A stretch of DNA of 64,000 nt from Candidatus Bathyarchaeota archaeon (GTDB lineage: Archaea; Thermoproteota; Bathyarchaeia; 40CM-2-53-6; DTGE01), in contig JAGTRC010000009.1 in the NCBI GenBank assembly GCA_018396725.1, positions 1 through 64,000 of the forward strand, written 5' to 3'. Positions 1 to 7,787 of this stretch are shown here, piece by piece (position 1 is the stretch's first letter; each line of letters opens with the position of its first letter). The notes beneath the pieces were generated by a model that was given only the letters and a program-made list of their open reading frames with translations, was not told where the DNA came from and did not search any database. The position numbers and the translations under genes were made by a program.

Positions 1-96
1 TCCTCAACGCTCATCCGGCATCGACCATCGGTAATCATGGATAGTAGTGATCGGCCTCTCATTAATTTAACCCGGGGAACCTGGGGGCTTCCCCCT

Positions 97-987
97 TCAT
101 CCCCTGTACCTCATGATGATGTTCCTGACCGTGAAGAGGGTTAGGGCCATGAACATGGCGAAGACCCCTATGAGGAGGAGCACCGTGTAGACCAGGGCGT
201 GGCCTAGGGGCAGCTGGCCCACCTCCTCGAACCTCTCCGCGACCCAGAGCCACCCGTACACGCCGGCCGCCGCCATCGCGAGCCCTGGCAGGCCCAGGAA
301 TGGTATGGGATGCCTCTCCCCCAACAGGGTCAGGATCCCCCCTAGAACCTCCAATCCGTGGAGTATGGGGCTCCTCCTCACCCCCTTGAACATGCTCCCC
401 ACCGGGACCTCCAGGATCTTGAAGTCCCCCTCCCCAGCCTTCATGAGGAGCTCCGAGTCCACGGCGAAGCCGGGCTCAGCCACCTCCACCGCCTCCAGGA
501 ACCTCCTGGAGAAGGCCCTGAAGCCGCTCTGGGTGTCCAGCTGCTCCCCCTCCCCGCCCCTAACCCCCGTAGCCATGTCCAATAGGCGCCGGCCGAGCCT
601 CCGATACCCTGGGGCCCCATCGGATACGCGGCGTCCCACTACCATGTCCGCCGATCCGTCCATTATGGGCCTTAAAAGCCTCGGGATGTCCCCCGGGTCG
701 TGCTGTCCATCCGCGTCCAATGCCACGACGGCCTCGGCGCCCAGCTCCAGGCTCCTCCTGAAGAGGTCCCTCAGGGCCGCGCCCTTACCCATGTTACGCT
801 CATGCCTGATCACCTCGGCCCCAAGCCTCTCGGCTATCAAACCCGTCAGGTCCTCGGAGCCGTCGTCGCAGACCACGACTTTATCCACGTGCCTCTGCGC
901 TTGGACTACAACCTTGGCTATAGTCCCCTCCTCGTTGTAGGCGGGGATGCACGCGATCACCCTAGGCCTGCCCGTCACCGGGGCCAA
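97..987 (-). CDS. GT2 family glycosyltransferase, dolichol-phosphate sugar synthase-like
   Basis: Predicted membrane-bound glycosyltransferase that would load a sugar onto a polyprenyl/dolichol phosphate for surface glycan or glycoprotein synthesis. The N-terminal GT-A fold is visible: PAYNEEG near residue 15, DDGS at 41-44 and DADGQHDP at 91-98, the nucleotide-sugar/metal site. Two hydrophobic helices (about 228-252 and 262-288) anchor the C-terminus. At 296 residues it fits the dolichol-phosphate mannosyl/glucosyltransferase class. The start is TTG at 987; an in-frame GTG lies three codons later. The exact sugar cannot be read from sequence. Confidence 0.85.
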   Translation of the reverse strand: MAPVTGRPRVIACIPAYNEEGTIAKVVVQAQRHVDKVVVCDDGSEDLTGLIAERLGAEVIRHERNMGKGAALRDLFRRSLELGAEAVVALDADGQHDPGDIPRLLRPIMDGSADMVVGRRVSDGAPGYRRLGRRLLDMATGVRGGEGEQLDTQSGFRAFSRRFLEAVEVAEPGFAVDSELLMKAGEGDFKILEVPVGSMFKGVRRSPILHGLEVLGGILTLLGERHPIPFLGLPGLAMAAAGVYGWLWVAERFEEVGQLPLGHALVYTVLLLIGVFAMFMALTLFTVRNIIMRYRG

Positions 988-1430
988 ACCGGACCAAACC
1001 CTCCAATTAAAGTTTAAACTCAGCCAGCCATATCCAGGGCCGACCAGATAAATATTCTATCCAAACCCCTTAAAAAATAAAACTTTTCAAGGATGAAATG
1101 AACCCATCATCCCAACCTCACCTCAACCATCCCATCCGAGATGCATGGCCGCGTCAGCCGTATATCCCTCCCCGGGTTTTGAAGCCAATAGCTGAAAGCG
1201 CAATCACTGCTAAAACCATTGCATAGCCTGTTTCAGGTCGCATGGTTGAATCCGTCTGCTAAAGCTTTCTGGCTGTAGATGGTGAAATGCCTCATCGTAT
1301 TCGGGCCTAAGGTTAATTAAGCGGTAAAATCGGAGCATTTTCAATCCAAGGATTCCATGAAAGATACCGGTATATGCCAAGGCAGGCTTCAATCCCTCCT
1401 AATAGAGATCCGCCCCTTACGGAGGGGCGA
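988..1430. other. intergenic region with hairpin
   Basis: No convincing gene. A 60-codon minus-strand frame (1210-1392) has no recognisable domain, and the stretch is poorer in GC than its neighbours, so it may be decayed DNA. A perfect 7-bp inverted repeat with a 5-nt loop (1411-1429) begins two bases past the stop of the DUF2283-like gene and could end that transcript. Confidence 0.4.
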
Positions 1431-1649
1431 TCAAGGCACAACCGTTTTCGCTGTGGCGTGCAATCCGCTTGCCCGCCAAATCTCAAAGCCTATGGGTTTC
1501 CCTTCACGGTAAAGGATCGTGGCTCTTCCATGGTCCTCGATACGGTCCTCCGCAACCTCCTTCAGGTAAACCGTTAGAACATCCACATCGCAATAATACT
1601 TTACCTTAGCCAACCTTACTCCATCTCCAAGGTTGAGAGGTCCGATCAA
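1431..1649 (-). CDS. DUF2283-like small protein
   Basis: A 72-residue protein resembling the DUF2283 family: a short beta-rich domain with a K-Y-Y-x-x-x-x-D-V-L-x-V-Y-L core and a later acidic stretch followed by G-F-E-I-W. Family members often sit next to toxin-like genes, but their biochemical role is not established. The start overlaps the end of the HEPN gene by four bases, so it is probably translated with it as the third gene of an MNT-HEPN-DUF2283 operon. An antitoxin or accessory role is inference from position only. Confidence 0.6.
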   Translation of the reverse strand: MIGPLNLGDGVRLAKVKYYCDVDVLTVYLKEVAEDRIEDHGRATILYREGKPIGFEIWRASGLHATAKTVVP

Positions 1650-2071
1650 ATCGAAGCCTGGAGCAGCCTCTCCATCAACTTGACGGCTTTATCCGCCTTC
1701 CCCAGGGCGGCTGAGGCTTCAGGTTCGCCGTAGAGCTCCCATGGAGCCAGGCCTTCAACCGGCTTGCCGTACGTGACCACACCGTGCTCGGGCGCCAACT
1801 CACGCGCCAGCCCCGCCGGTCTTACGGCCCAGCCCCTACAATCCCCTGGCAATTCACCGATCAGCTCCATCAATTCGTCCGATGGATCTTGGCTCCAGCT
1901 CGGGATCCTCATCAACGCCACCACGGCTTTCGCCGCGTTTTCAACGGCGAGCTGGGAGGCCTCAACGCACTCCCTGTAATCCCCCGTGGAGAGGAATTTC
2001 TCCGCCCTCTCTAAATAGCCCCTGGCGAGCTTGGCCCTGTACTCAGCCTCGGATTTAGGATCTATCTTCAC
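1646..2071 (-). CDS. HEPN domain protein (module 1)
   Basis: A 141-residue helical protein of the HEPN superfamily, normally an RNase-like toxin partnered by an MNT nucleotidyltransferase. The HEPN signature helix is seen as R-E-C-V-E-A-S-Q-L-A-V-E-N-A-A-K-A near residues 33-49. A candidate R-x5-H (RELAPEH) occurs in the second half, compatible with the R-x4-6-H active motif, though its placement is not certain. It follows the MNT gene after one base and overlaps the DUF2283-like gene, so the three should be cotranscribed. Toxicity is not shown by sequence. Confidence 0.8.
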   Translation of the reverse strand: MKIDPKSEAEYRAKLARGYLERAEKFLSTGDYRECVEASQLAVENAAKAVVALMRIPSWSQDPSDELMELIGELPGDCRGWAVRPAGLARELAPEHGVVTYGKPVEGLAPWELYGEPEASAALGKADKAVKLMERLLQASI

Positions 2072-2072
2072 G

Positions 2073-2537
2073 CTAAACTTCGATCACCCCGAGCCGTCCC
2101 CCCGTGGGCCTCCACCCATACTTCCCATCCCTGGTCCTGTACCTGATGAGCCCGGCCCCCCTCACCGCCGCCTTTACACGCTCGAAGAGCCTCGTGAGCC
2201 TGCCCGTCGGATCGTAGAGGATGACGGCATCCCACGCCACGTTGAGGAGGAACGAGTCCACGGTCAACCCCTCCCTGAAGATCTCCGCCTCATCGATGTC
2301 CAGCACCGTTACATCGCGTTTAAGCACCCTTCTGAGCGGGTCGTAAATCCTAAACCTCCCCTCGACGCCGCTCACGCCCCTCACGACTATTAGGAAGTCG
2401 AAGTCGCTCCATTCCTTGGAGTCGCCTCTAGCCCGGCTGCCGAACAACGCTACAGCGGTGACCCTATCCCCCAACTCCTCCACGAGCCTCTCAACAGCCC
2501 TCTCCACCAGGGGTTTATCCCAAGACGACCCAACCAC
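2073..2537 (-). CDS. MNT-type nucleotidyltransferase (module 1)
   Basis: Minimal nucleotidyltransferase of the pol-beta fold. In HEPN/MNT toxin-antitoxin pairs the MNT partner neutralises HEPN, in studied cases by AMPylation. The catalytic signature is intact: G-S at 33-34 in FGSRARGDS and the D-F-D pair at 45-47, with a further acidic strand (D-V-T-V-L-D) around residue 75. A C-terminal extension after about residue 115 is basic and unrecognised. The start is GTG at 2537. It is first in the operon with the HEPN and DUF2283-like genes. Confidence 0.82.
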   Translation of the reverse strand: MVGSSWDKPLVERAVERLVEELGDRVTAVALFGSRARGDSKEWSDFDFLIVVRGVSGVEGRFRIYDPLRRVLKRDVTVLDIDEAEIFREGLTVDSFLLNVAWDAVILYDPTGRLTRLFERVKAAVRGAGLIRYRTRDGKYGWRPTGGRLGVIEV

Positions 2538-2655
2538 CCCGACGGTCCCCTCCTCAGGGACGGTTCAAAGGAGACCTCGAGGATGGAAGCCTCCCCAGCA
2601 ACCCTCGGCCTCCATGAACCGTACTCGATCCTTCATTTCCACAATACATAAAAAG

Positions 2656-2991
2656 TTATAATTGAATCTTCCTCGCCCTCTTCAGGATCCCCTCGCAATC
2701 CTCCCTGGCGTATACGTGCAGCTCCACCGGATAGTCCCATGGCAGGCCGTACTCGTCCATCGCCCTGGCCAATATCCGTCTCCTCAGACGGGCCAGCTCC
2801 CCCCTCGACCTGGATGAGCCCACGCATATCAATACGTCTATATCGCTCAGCGCTGTAAGCCTCCCCTCAGCCGCCCCCCCGATCACGTAGGCCTCGGCGT
2901 CCGCCGCTAAGTCCTTCAGGGCCCTCGACACGGCCTCCACAGCTCTCCTCCAGTCCCTCAAATGGTTCAGGTGATATTTAACCCAGTACAT
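2656..2991 (-). CDS. MNT-type nucleotidyltransferase (module 2), variant active site
   Basis: A second small nucleotidyltransferase-fold protein, 111 residues. The motif reads G-G-A-A-E-G-R followed by S-D-I-D at 49-52; the usual Gly-Ser is Gly-Gly here, and the third carboxylate strand carries Glu (V-E-L-H-V) rather than Asp. It overlaps the upstream HEPN gene by 14 bases, which implies translational coupling. Gene order (HEPN first) is the reverse of the adjacent module, and the sequence is clearly different, so this is not a simple duplication. Activity may be altered by the Gly-Gly change. Confidence 0.78.
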   Translation of the reverse strand: MYWVKYHLNHLRDWRRAVEAVSRALKDLAADAEAYVIGGAAEGRLTALSDIDVLICVGSSRSRGELARLRRRILARAMDEYGLPWDYPVELHVYAREDCEGILKRARKIQL

Positions 2992-3421
2992 CCCTCTCCA
3001 CCCGGTCGAGAAGTTTGAACAGCTCCTCGGCCGCCCCGATCATCCCCTCCACCTCCCCCCTCGTCGCCGTCGCCACCCCATACCTGGACTCCACGTAGGC
3101 GCTCTCCACATCGATCAATGGATCCCTATACCTCCTCACGAGGTCTAATATCCTATCCGACTCCCCGGAGCAGCCCAGCTCCTCCAACCCCTTGGCCAAC
3201 ACGCCTAAAAGCTCCCTGAGGCCGTGGATCCTCGGCGCCTCCCCCATGAGCCTCAGCAGCGCGGCCTTGATCCTAAGCTGGCATGCCTGGTGAACGTTGA
3301 ATGAAGCCATGTCCAGCCTGCCCCTCCCCAGGAGATCCCTGGCCAACTCCAAGAACTCCCCTGCCCTCTCCTTGATGACGTTAACCCTCTCGCCGCTCAA
3401 AACAGGCAGCGCCTCCACCAA
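2978..3421 (-). CDS. HEPN domain protein (module 2)
   Basis: A 147-residue HEPN-family protein, the likely toxin partner of the overlapping MNT gene. It shows the family core: a helix ending M-A-S-F-N-V-H-Q-A-C-Q, then L-R-I-K-A-A-L-L-R near residue 50, the I-H-G-L-R-E-L-L segment near 75 and R-Y-R-D-P near 113. I do not see a clear R-x4-6-H motif, so RNase activity is less certain than the fold. It starts at GTG or a near neighbour at 3421 and is the first gene of its operon. Confidence 0.8.
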   Translation of the reverse strand: MVEALPVLSGERVNVIKERAGEFLELARDLLGRGRLDMASFNVHQACQLRIKAALLRLMGEAPRIHGLRELLGVLAKGLEELGCSGESDRILDLVRRYRDPLIDVESAYVESRYGVATATRGEVEGMIGAAEELFKLLDRVERDVLG

Positions 3422-3632
3422 ACACCTTATTCAACCGATCAGCTAACCATCACACTTCCCAAAGTCTTAAACGGAAACCTATAGGCTTTAACTAAGCCGG
3501 TACTGAGTGAGCCCCCATGGGGATGGCCGCCGTCAGCGTGGCCGGCACCGCCCCCCATGGCTGTATCCCAAGGCTTCAGGGCGGGATTCCGCGAGCTCCC
3601 ACTCCACCCCCTCTTCGCTCATCGCGGAGCCC

Positions 3633-4400
3633 TCATAGGCTCGTGCACACCTTTATCCCGAGCTTCTCCGCCGTCTCCCTGGCTTTCTCATCGACGTAGG
3701 GCGACACCACGAAGAGCCTCGGCTTAACCCCCTCCACCCTCTCGTATAACTGGCCAGCCCTCCAAAGCTCCGAGACGTCAGCCTTGGACACGCTGGATTT
3801 AACCTCGATCAGGATGCGCTCCTCATCCCTGGCCACGAGGTCGACCTCCACTATGCTTGGATGGCCGTGGACGAAGCCCTCCCTGTCATGGTGGATCCAC
3901 CTCTCAACCTTCCCCCCGAAGTAGCTCTCCACAAGCTCCTTCATGCCACGCCTAAAGGAGTCCTCGGCCAGTATCCCCCACCTAGCGCCTAAAGCCTGAA
4001 CCGCCCTGGCGAGCTCCTCAATCCTCTTAGAGTGCTCACCTAAAATCCTGGAGTGCTCCACGACCTGCCCCTGCAAGGCCCTGATAGCCTCGGTATTATC
4101 TGCGACCTGCCTCTGAAGCACCCTTATGGCTTCGGTGTTGTCGGCGACCTGCTTCTGAAGAACCCTAATAGCCTCGGTATTATCTGCGACCTGCCTCTGA
4201 AGCACCCTTATGGCTTCGGTGTTGTCGGCGACCTGCTTCTGAAGAACCCTAATAGCCTCGGTATTATCTGCGACCTGCTCCTGTAGGATCCTGATGGCCT
4301 TTAGGGCCTCATCTAATCCTAGGAGCCCCGCCACCGCATAGCGGAACTCCTCATCCTCCCTTAGAAGCTTGAACAGCCTGGACTTGAGTTCGGAGATCAT
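3633..4400 (-). CDS. DUF3782-like PD-(D/E)XK nuclease-fold protein with heptad repeats
   Basis: 255 residues in three parts. Residues 1-30 are helical. About 35-130 is a coiled coil built from 14-residue repeats of the form VADNTEAIRVLQ(K/R)Q. The C-terminal half carries a restriction-endonuclease-like core with E-V-D-L-V-A near 193 and I-E-V-K-S-S near 206, the D and E-x-K residues of the PD-(D/E)XK fold. The family is common in archaea and its substrate is unknown. The coiled coil is encoded by near-identical DNA repeats, so its length may vary between strains. No partner gene adjoins it; 211 bp of apparently empty DNA separates it from the HEPN gene. Confidence 0.72.
   Translation of the reverse strand: MISELKSRLFKLLREDEEFRYAVAGLLGLDEALKAIRILQEQVADNTEAIRVLQKQVADNTEAIRVLQRQVADNTEAIRVLQKQVADNTEAIRVLQRQVADNTEAIRALQGQVVEHSRILGEHSKRIEELARAVQALGARWGILAEDSFRRGMKELVESYFGGKVERWIHHDREGFVHGHPSIVEVDLVARDEERILIEVKSSVSKADVSELWRAGQLYERVEGVKPRLFVVSPYVDEKARETAEKLGIKVCTSL
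4087..4278. repeat. 84-bp tandem repeat within the coiled-coil gene
   Basis: Two perfect 84-bp copies (4087-4170 and 4171-4254) and a 24-bp partial third copy. Each copy is two diverged 42-bp halves that encode 14 residues each. The identity at synonymous sites shows recent duplication rather than selection on the protein alone. Confidence 0.9.
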
Positions 4401-4575
4401 CCCACACTCATGTCTAAAACAGGAGGTTGGGATATAAAGATTCTCGTGGCGCCAACCTCAGCCGCGAGTCCATCTCAGCCCGGAGTCTCCACTCCAGCCC
4501 TTGGAAGCCAGACAAATATGAGCACGCCCGCCCAGAGACCTTGATGTCCCCGGCCTAGTTCGGGTTTCCAACGGT

Positions 4576-4950
4576 TCACCTGCTCAGGGACTCCGTCGCC
4601 GTCGCGGTGGCGTTGATCGTCGCGCTGGTGATAACCAGCGTGATGGTCGCTGTCCCGTATAGGTTGTATCCCATGGCCTCGGGGTGGGATTCCACGACCT
4701 CCCATTCCTCCTCGGCCGTCAAAGTTTGGGGCTCCACCGTGGCCATCAGGGTGCTCGCCCGAGCCGTCGTGGGCTCGACCGTGGCCACGATGACCCTCAC
4801 CCCCTCAGCTGCCTGAGACGAGGCGTCTCCACCATAACCCAGGCGGTTGAGCTCACCGAATATTACCGGGGATAATACGAAGAGGACCACTCCGACCAGG
4901 GCTATCGAGGACCAGAACCTCCCCCCGGGCAATCTCATCCCATGGACCAT
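4576..4950 (-). CDS. small membrane-anchored hypothetical protein
   Basis: 124 residues with one hydrophobic N-terminal segment (about 13-31) followed by a Thr/Ala/Val-rich domain with weakly repeated V-A-T-V-E-P elements near residues 54 and 69. This suggests an exported, membrane-anchored beta-rich protein. I do not recognise a family. Codon choice is less clearly gene-like than in the neighbours, and the gene is flanked by non-coding DNA on both sides, so it is moderately supported. Confidence 0.45.
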   Translation of the reverse strand: MVHGMRLPGGRFWSSIALVGVVLFVLSPVIFGELNRLGYGGDASSQAAEGVRVIVATVEPTTARASTLMATVEPQTLTAEEEWEVVESHPEAMGYNLYGTATITLVITSATINATATATESLSR

Positions 4951-5297
4951 ACGCTCAGACCTTTAAGGTATAGGTGGGCTGATCAGCTATTAAGCATTTA
5001 GCAAGCCCTGATTTCAAATGCCATGGGGCTTGGAGGCTTCTCTAGACATCCCCGGATGAGCTCCCCTGGGGCTGCCCGACCTCCATCTCCACGGCTGAGG
5101 CGGGGTTGCGCATATATGGATGGCCTCAACCCGGGTATCCGTGGATCCGCGGCGCGTTTAACCCCTAGACATCCATGGGGAGCCGCGCCGTAGCCGCCTT
5201 CCCCGGGGCGATGCCCGACGGGCCTCCACCGCATCCCTTAAACGTGAAATAACGCTTATAAGATCCGCGTCATTAGCCATAGTTGAGCGGGGTTTAC
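4951..5297. other. intergenic region
   Basis: No gene recognised. A TATA-like element (gcttataag, around 5253) lies about 40 bases before the ATG at 5298 and is the likely promoter of the small ORF and the broken protease-like gene. Confidence 0.4.
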
Positions 5298-5438
5298 ATG
5301 GACGTCCCAAGGGACGACGAATCCATGCATTCGGAGGAGGCTCCGAAGGAGACGCTGGAGAAGCCCAGCGTCGGGGAGGGGGGCGAGGTCAGGAAGCCCA
5401 GGATCGGGCGCATAGCCCCGCAGCACAAGCCAGAGTAG
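5298..5438 (+). CDS. 46-residue hypothetical protein upstream of the protease-like gene
   Basis: A short reading frame encoding a highly charged 46-residue peptide with no hydrophobic segment, ending eight bases before the ATG of the broken aspartic-protease-like gene. The ATG at 5298 is preceded by a TATA-like box. The close spacing suggests a small partner protein cotranscribed with the protease-like gene, similar to a toxin-antitoxin layout, but I do not recognise the family and the coding evidence is composition only. Confidence 0.4.
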   Translation: MDVPRDDESMHSEEAPKETLEKPSVGEGGEVRKPRIGRIAPQHKPE

Positions 5439-5446
5439 GATACCTG

Positions 5447-5874
5447 ATGGGCGTAAGGGTCGAGGTCAGGGTTGCAGTCGTGGATAAAGCTGTCGAAGCC
5501 GTAGCCCTCGTCAACAGCGGTTCGAAACGGAGAATCCTCAACTCCTCGTCCAGCATAACCTCCTGACCAGGAGCGGTGTAGACCTTGAGGAGTTGGGGAG
5601 GCCGACGATAATGGAGTACAATACCCCGGGCGGTCCAATAGCCATGTATGCGTACCCGGGAGCCTGCACCGTCAGCGTCGTCGAGGAGGATAGGGCATCG
5701 GTGAACGTGAGGGCGGACCTGGTGATCTCATCGATCGAGAGGAGGGTATTGATGAGCGACGCGTTGATCGAGGAGCTGGAACCGATCATACTGAGCCCGA
5801 GGAAGGGGTTATGGGGGTTCGCAGAGGATCCCCCGGGGAAGGCCAGGCGATCATATAGGCCGCAATACTGGTAG
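5447..5874 (+). pseudogene. clan AA aspartic-protease-like protein, frameshifted
   Basis: Two overlapping frames together encode one protein of about 142 residues. The first, from ATG 5447, ends its homologous part at VALVNSG; the second resumes at FETENPQLLV from 5521. One missing base near 5519-5521 accounts for the break. The joined protein resembles archaeal retropepsin-like (clan AA) proteins: a V-(D/N)-(S/T)-G motif, a beta-rich middle, an S-D-A-L-I-E-E-L segment and a G-L-W-G-F tail. Asn replaces the catalytic Asp in the first motif. Unless the break is a sequencing error or translated by frameshifting, the gene is inactive. Confidence 0.65.
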
Positions 5875-5970
5875 GCGGAGACGCCTCCGTTGAGGATTCG
5901 ATGCGTACCATCCTGTCCACAGGCCTCCTATGGATCGGCCCGCCAGCCTGGATGGGGGTCTAGTCCAGCT

Positions 5971-5990
5971 TGAACCCTGCTTGGGGTTCA
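5971..5990. terminator. inverted repeat between convergent genes
   Basis: A perfect 7-bp stem (TGAACCC/GGGTTCA) with a 6-nt loop lies at the convergent ends of the protease-like pseudogene and the glycosyltransferase. It overlaps the glycosyltransferase stop codon. It may act as a bidirectional transcript end, although archaeal termination usually depends on T-runs. Confidence 0.35.
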
Positions 5991-6959
5991 GCCGGGCTCC
6001 CTCCCCCTTAGGCCTCTTAAGAGGCTTTTAACGCTCCCCGGGCTTCTGATCATCCCCTTCAGGCGTTGAGCCTGCTCCCTCCTCAAGTAGCTTCGGAGCT
6101 CCTCCTCCACCCTAGCCCCCCTGATCCACGCGTGGATCCAGCCCGCCAGGGATGCCATGGAGCCCACCAGGTATGGGGGGGCCGCCGTCCTCAGCAAGGA
6201 TCTCCCCAGGAAGAGGAGGGGATGGTAGCCGAGGGCGTAGCATGCGGCGCCCACCCTGAGCCTCTCCGAGACCATCTTCCCCAGGCCCTTAGCCCCCCCG
6301 GCCCTGAGGTGTACCGACCTGGCCTCGGGTACCAGCTTAACCCTCCAGCCCTTATAGAGGGCTTTAACCGTGGTGTAGGTGTCCTCCGCGTCCACGAGGG
6401 GCATGCGGCCGCCCCAGCTCACATCCATCCAGCAATCCCACCTGAAGACCCTGTTCCCACCCCTAACCTGATGGGTGGGTTCGTTCACGGTTATCCCGCC
6501 CGCCAACCCCAGCCTCGGATCCATCTCGAACTCCGAGACTATCACGTCCATGTAATTCCTCGAGAGGATCACGTCCGCATCCACCTTGGCGAGGTAATCG
6601 AAGCGTTCACGCCTAACCGCCTCCAAGCCGGAGTTGAAGGCCCTGGCTATCTCGATGCCCCTCGCGGCAGCCCTCCCCCCATCTCCGCCACCCCTCCGAC
6701 GGTGCACGGCCACCACACGGTCATGCGCTGCAGCGTATCTGTCGCATATCTCAGGCGTGGAGTCGGAGCTCCCATCGTCCACCACCACTATCCTATCCAC
6801 CCGCCTCCTTTGACCCAGCAGGGAATCCAGGCATGTGGACAATGTATCCTCCTCATCCCTCGCGCATACCACCACCAGCATCCTCCCCAGGGGATGGTTG
6901 AGCCCCATATCCATCGGCCTCAAACGGAAACCTTTACAAGATGGGGGATGGAGCCCCAT
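5988..6959 (-). CDS. GT2 family glycosyltransferase
   Basis: Predicted glycosyltransferase of the GT-A fold, probably for extracellular polysaccharide or glycolipid. It shows V-V-C-A-R-D-E-E-D near residue 30, V-V-D-D-G-S-S-D near 60, K-V-D-A-D-V near 128 and D-A-E-D-T near 190. The C-terminal third contains a hydrophobic stretch (about 240-275) that could associate with the membrane. The annotated start gives a 15-residue leader; ATG codons at residues 16, 18 or 27 are equally plausible because the conserved domain begins at M-L-V-V-V. Not a close relative of the first glycosyltransferase. Confidence 0.8.
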   Translation of the reverse strand: MGLHPPSCKGFRLRPMDMGLNHPLGRMLVVVCARDEEDTLSTCLDSLLGQRRRVDRIVVVDDGSSDSTPEICDRYAAAHDRVVAVHRRRGGGDGGRAAARGIEIARAFNSGLEAVRRERFDYLAKVDADVILSRNYMDVIVSEFEMDPRLGLAGGITVNEPTHQVRGGNRVFRWDCWMDVSWGGRMPLVDAEDTYTTVKALYKGWRVKLVPEARSVHLRAGGAKGLGKMVSERLRVGAACYALGYHPLLFLGRSLLRTAAPPYLVGSMASLAGWIHAWIRGARVEEELRSYLRREQAQRLKGMIRSPGSVKSLLRGLRGREPG

Positions 6960-7149
6960 CCATCAACTAAGCAGCTATCGATTTCAGTCAACCTCCACCA
7001 TAACCATACTTAAAGGTTGGGTCGGCTGGGGCCTTGGAGGGCTCGGGGGCTTGGGCTTTCAGCGCCGTGGATGCCTTCTACTCGATGGAAACCCGTCCCC
7101 AGGGAGAACGCTGTGAACTGGGAGGCGGGCTAATCCAGGTGGATGTTCC

Positions 7150-7560
7150 TTACACGGTCAGCCTGGGCATGCGGGGCAGCTCAGCCACCCTGAACCCTAC
7201 TATATAGGTGAAGACTGCGGCTATTATTATCCATACTATGACTGAGACCAGGGCTATCCCGAGGGCTCCGAGCCAGCCCGTATCGAAGAAATGTTTTATC
7301 AGGGCGAGCCATAACACTAGGACTATCAGGAAGCCTATGTATGGGATCCATTGGGATATGAGGGATCCCACAACCGAGCCTATCAGGGCTATCCAGAAGG
7401 CATCAGTGAACTTGGCCTTATCGCCCCCGACGGTGCTCCTGCCCACTATCCAGAGCACCAACGTCAACAGGACCAACTTGGCGATGAAGGCCAACAAGGA
7501 TCCAGCCGTGAAGCCTAAAACCATATATATCAACCCCGGCCATCGGTGGCTGGTCAACAT
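7150..7560 (-). CDS. multi-pass membrane protein
   Basis: 136 residues with about four hydrophobic helices: near 8-40, 53-72, 74-93 and 95-121. No charged catalytic motifs are visible, and I do not recognise the family. The 5' end reads cleanly from ATG 7560 with no neighbour close upstream, so it is probably monocistronic. It could be a channel-like or scaffold protein; function is unassigned. Confidence 0.6.
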   Translation of the reverse strand: MLTSHRWPGLIYMVLGFTAGSLLAFIAKLVLLTLVLWIVGRSTVGGDKAKFTDAFWIALIGSVVGSLISQWIPYIGFLIVLVLWLALIKHFFDTGWLGALGIALVSVIVWIIIAAVFTYIVGFRVAELPRMPRLTV

Positions 7561-7787
7561 ACCACCCTAGTTAATCTCCTATACGAGATAAATATTTTTC
7601 CATAACCGTCGCCGTCTCGACCCAATGCAGCCATATTTAAATTTCAAGCTGGTTTAAGCCTGGGATGGAGGACCCTGCTCAACTTCCTCCAAATGAACGT
7701 GAACGATGAGTTTGGATGCCCATGACCCGTGAGTGTGAACTCCTAATATTTATTAGTTGAGGCCCGGATATCCCCTCATGAGCTGAG

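Noticed and set aside
1210-1392. 60-codon minus-strand frame near the left end
   Set aside because: Composition is unusual and no domain is seen; at most a decayed fragment.
4087-4278. Possible CRISPR-like array
   Set aside because: The repeats are contiguous, lie in frame in a coding region and have no spacers.
5594-5789. Minus-strand frames overlapping the protease-like pseudogene
   Set aside because: They are shadows; the plus strand shows a clear family pattern across the frameshift.
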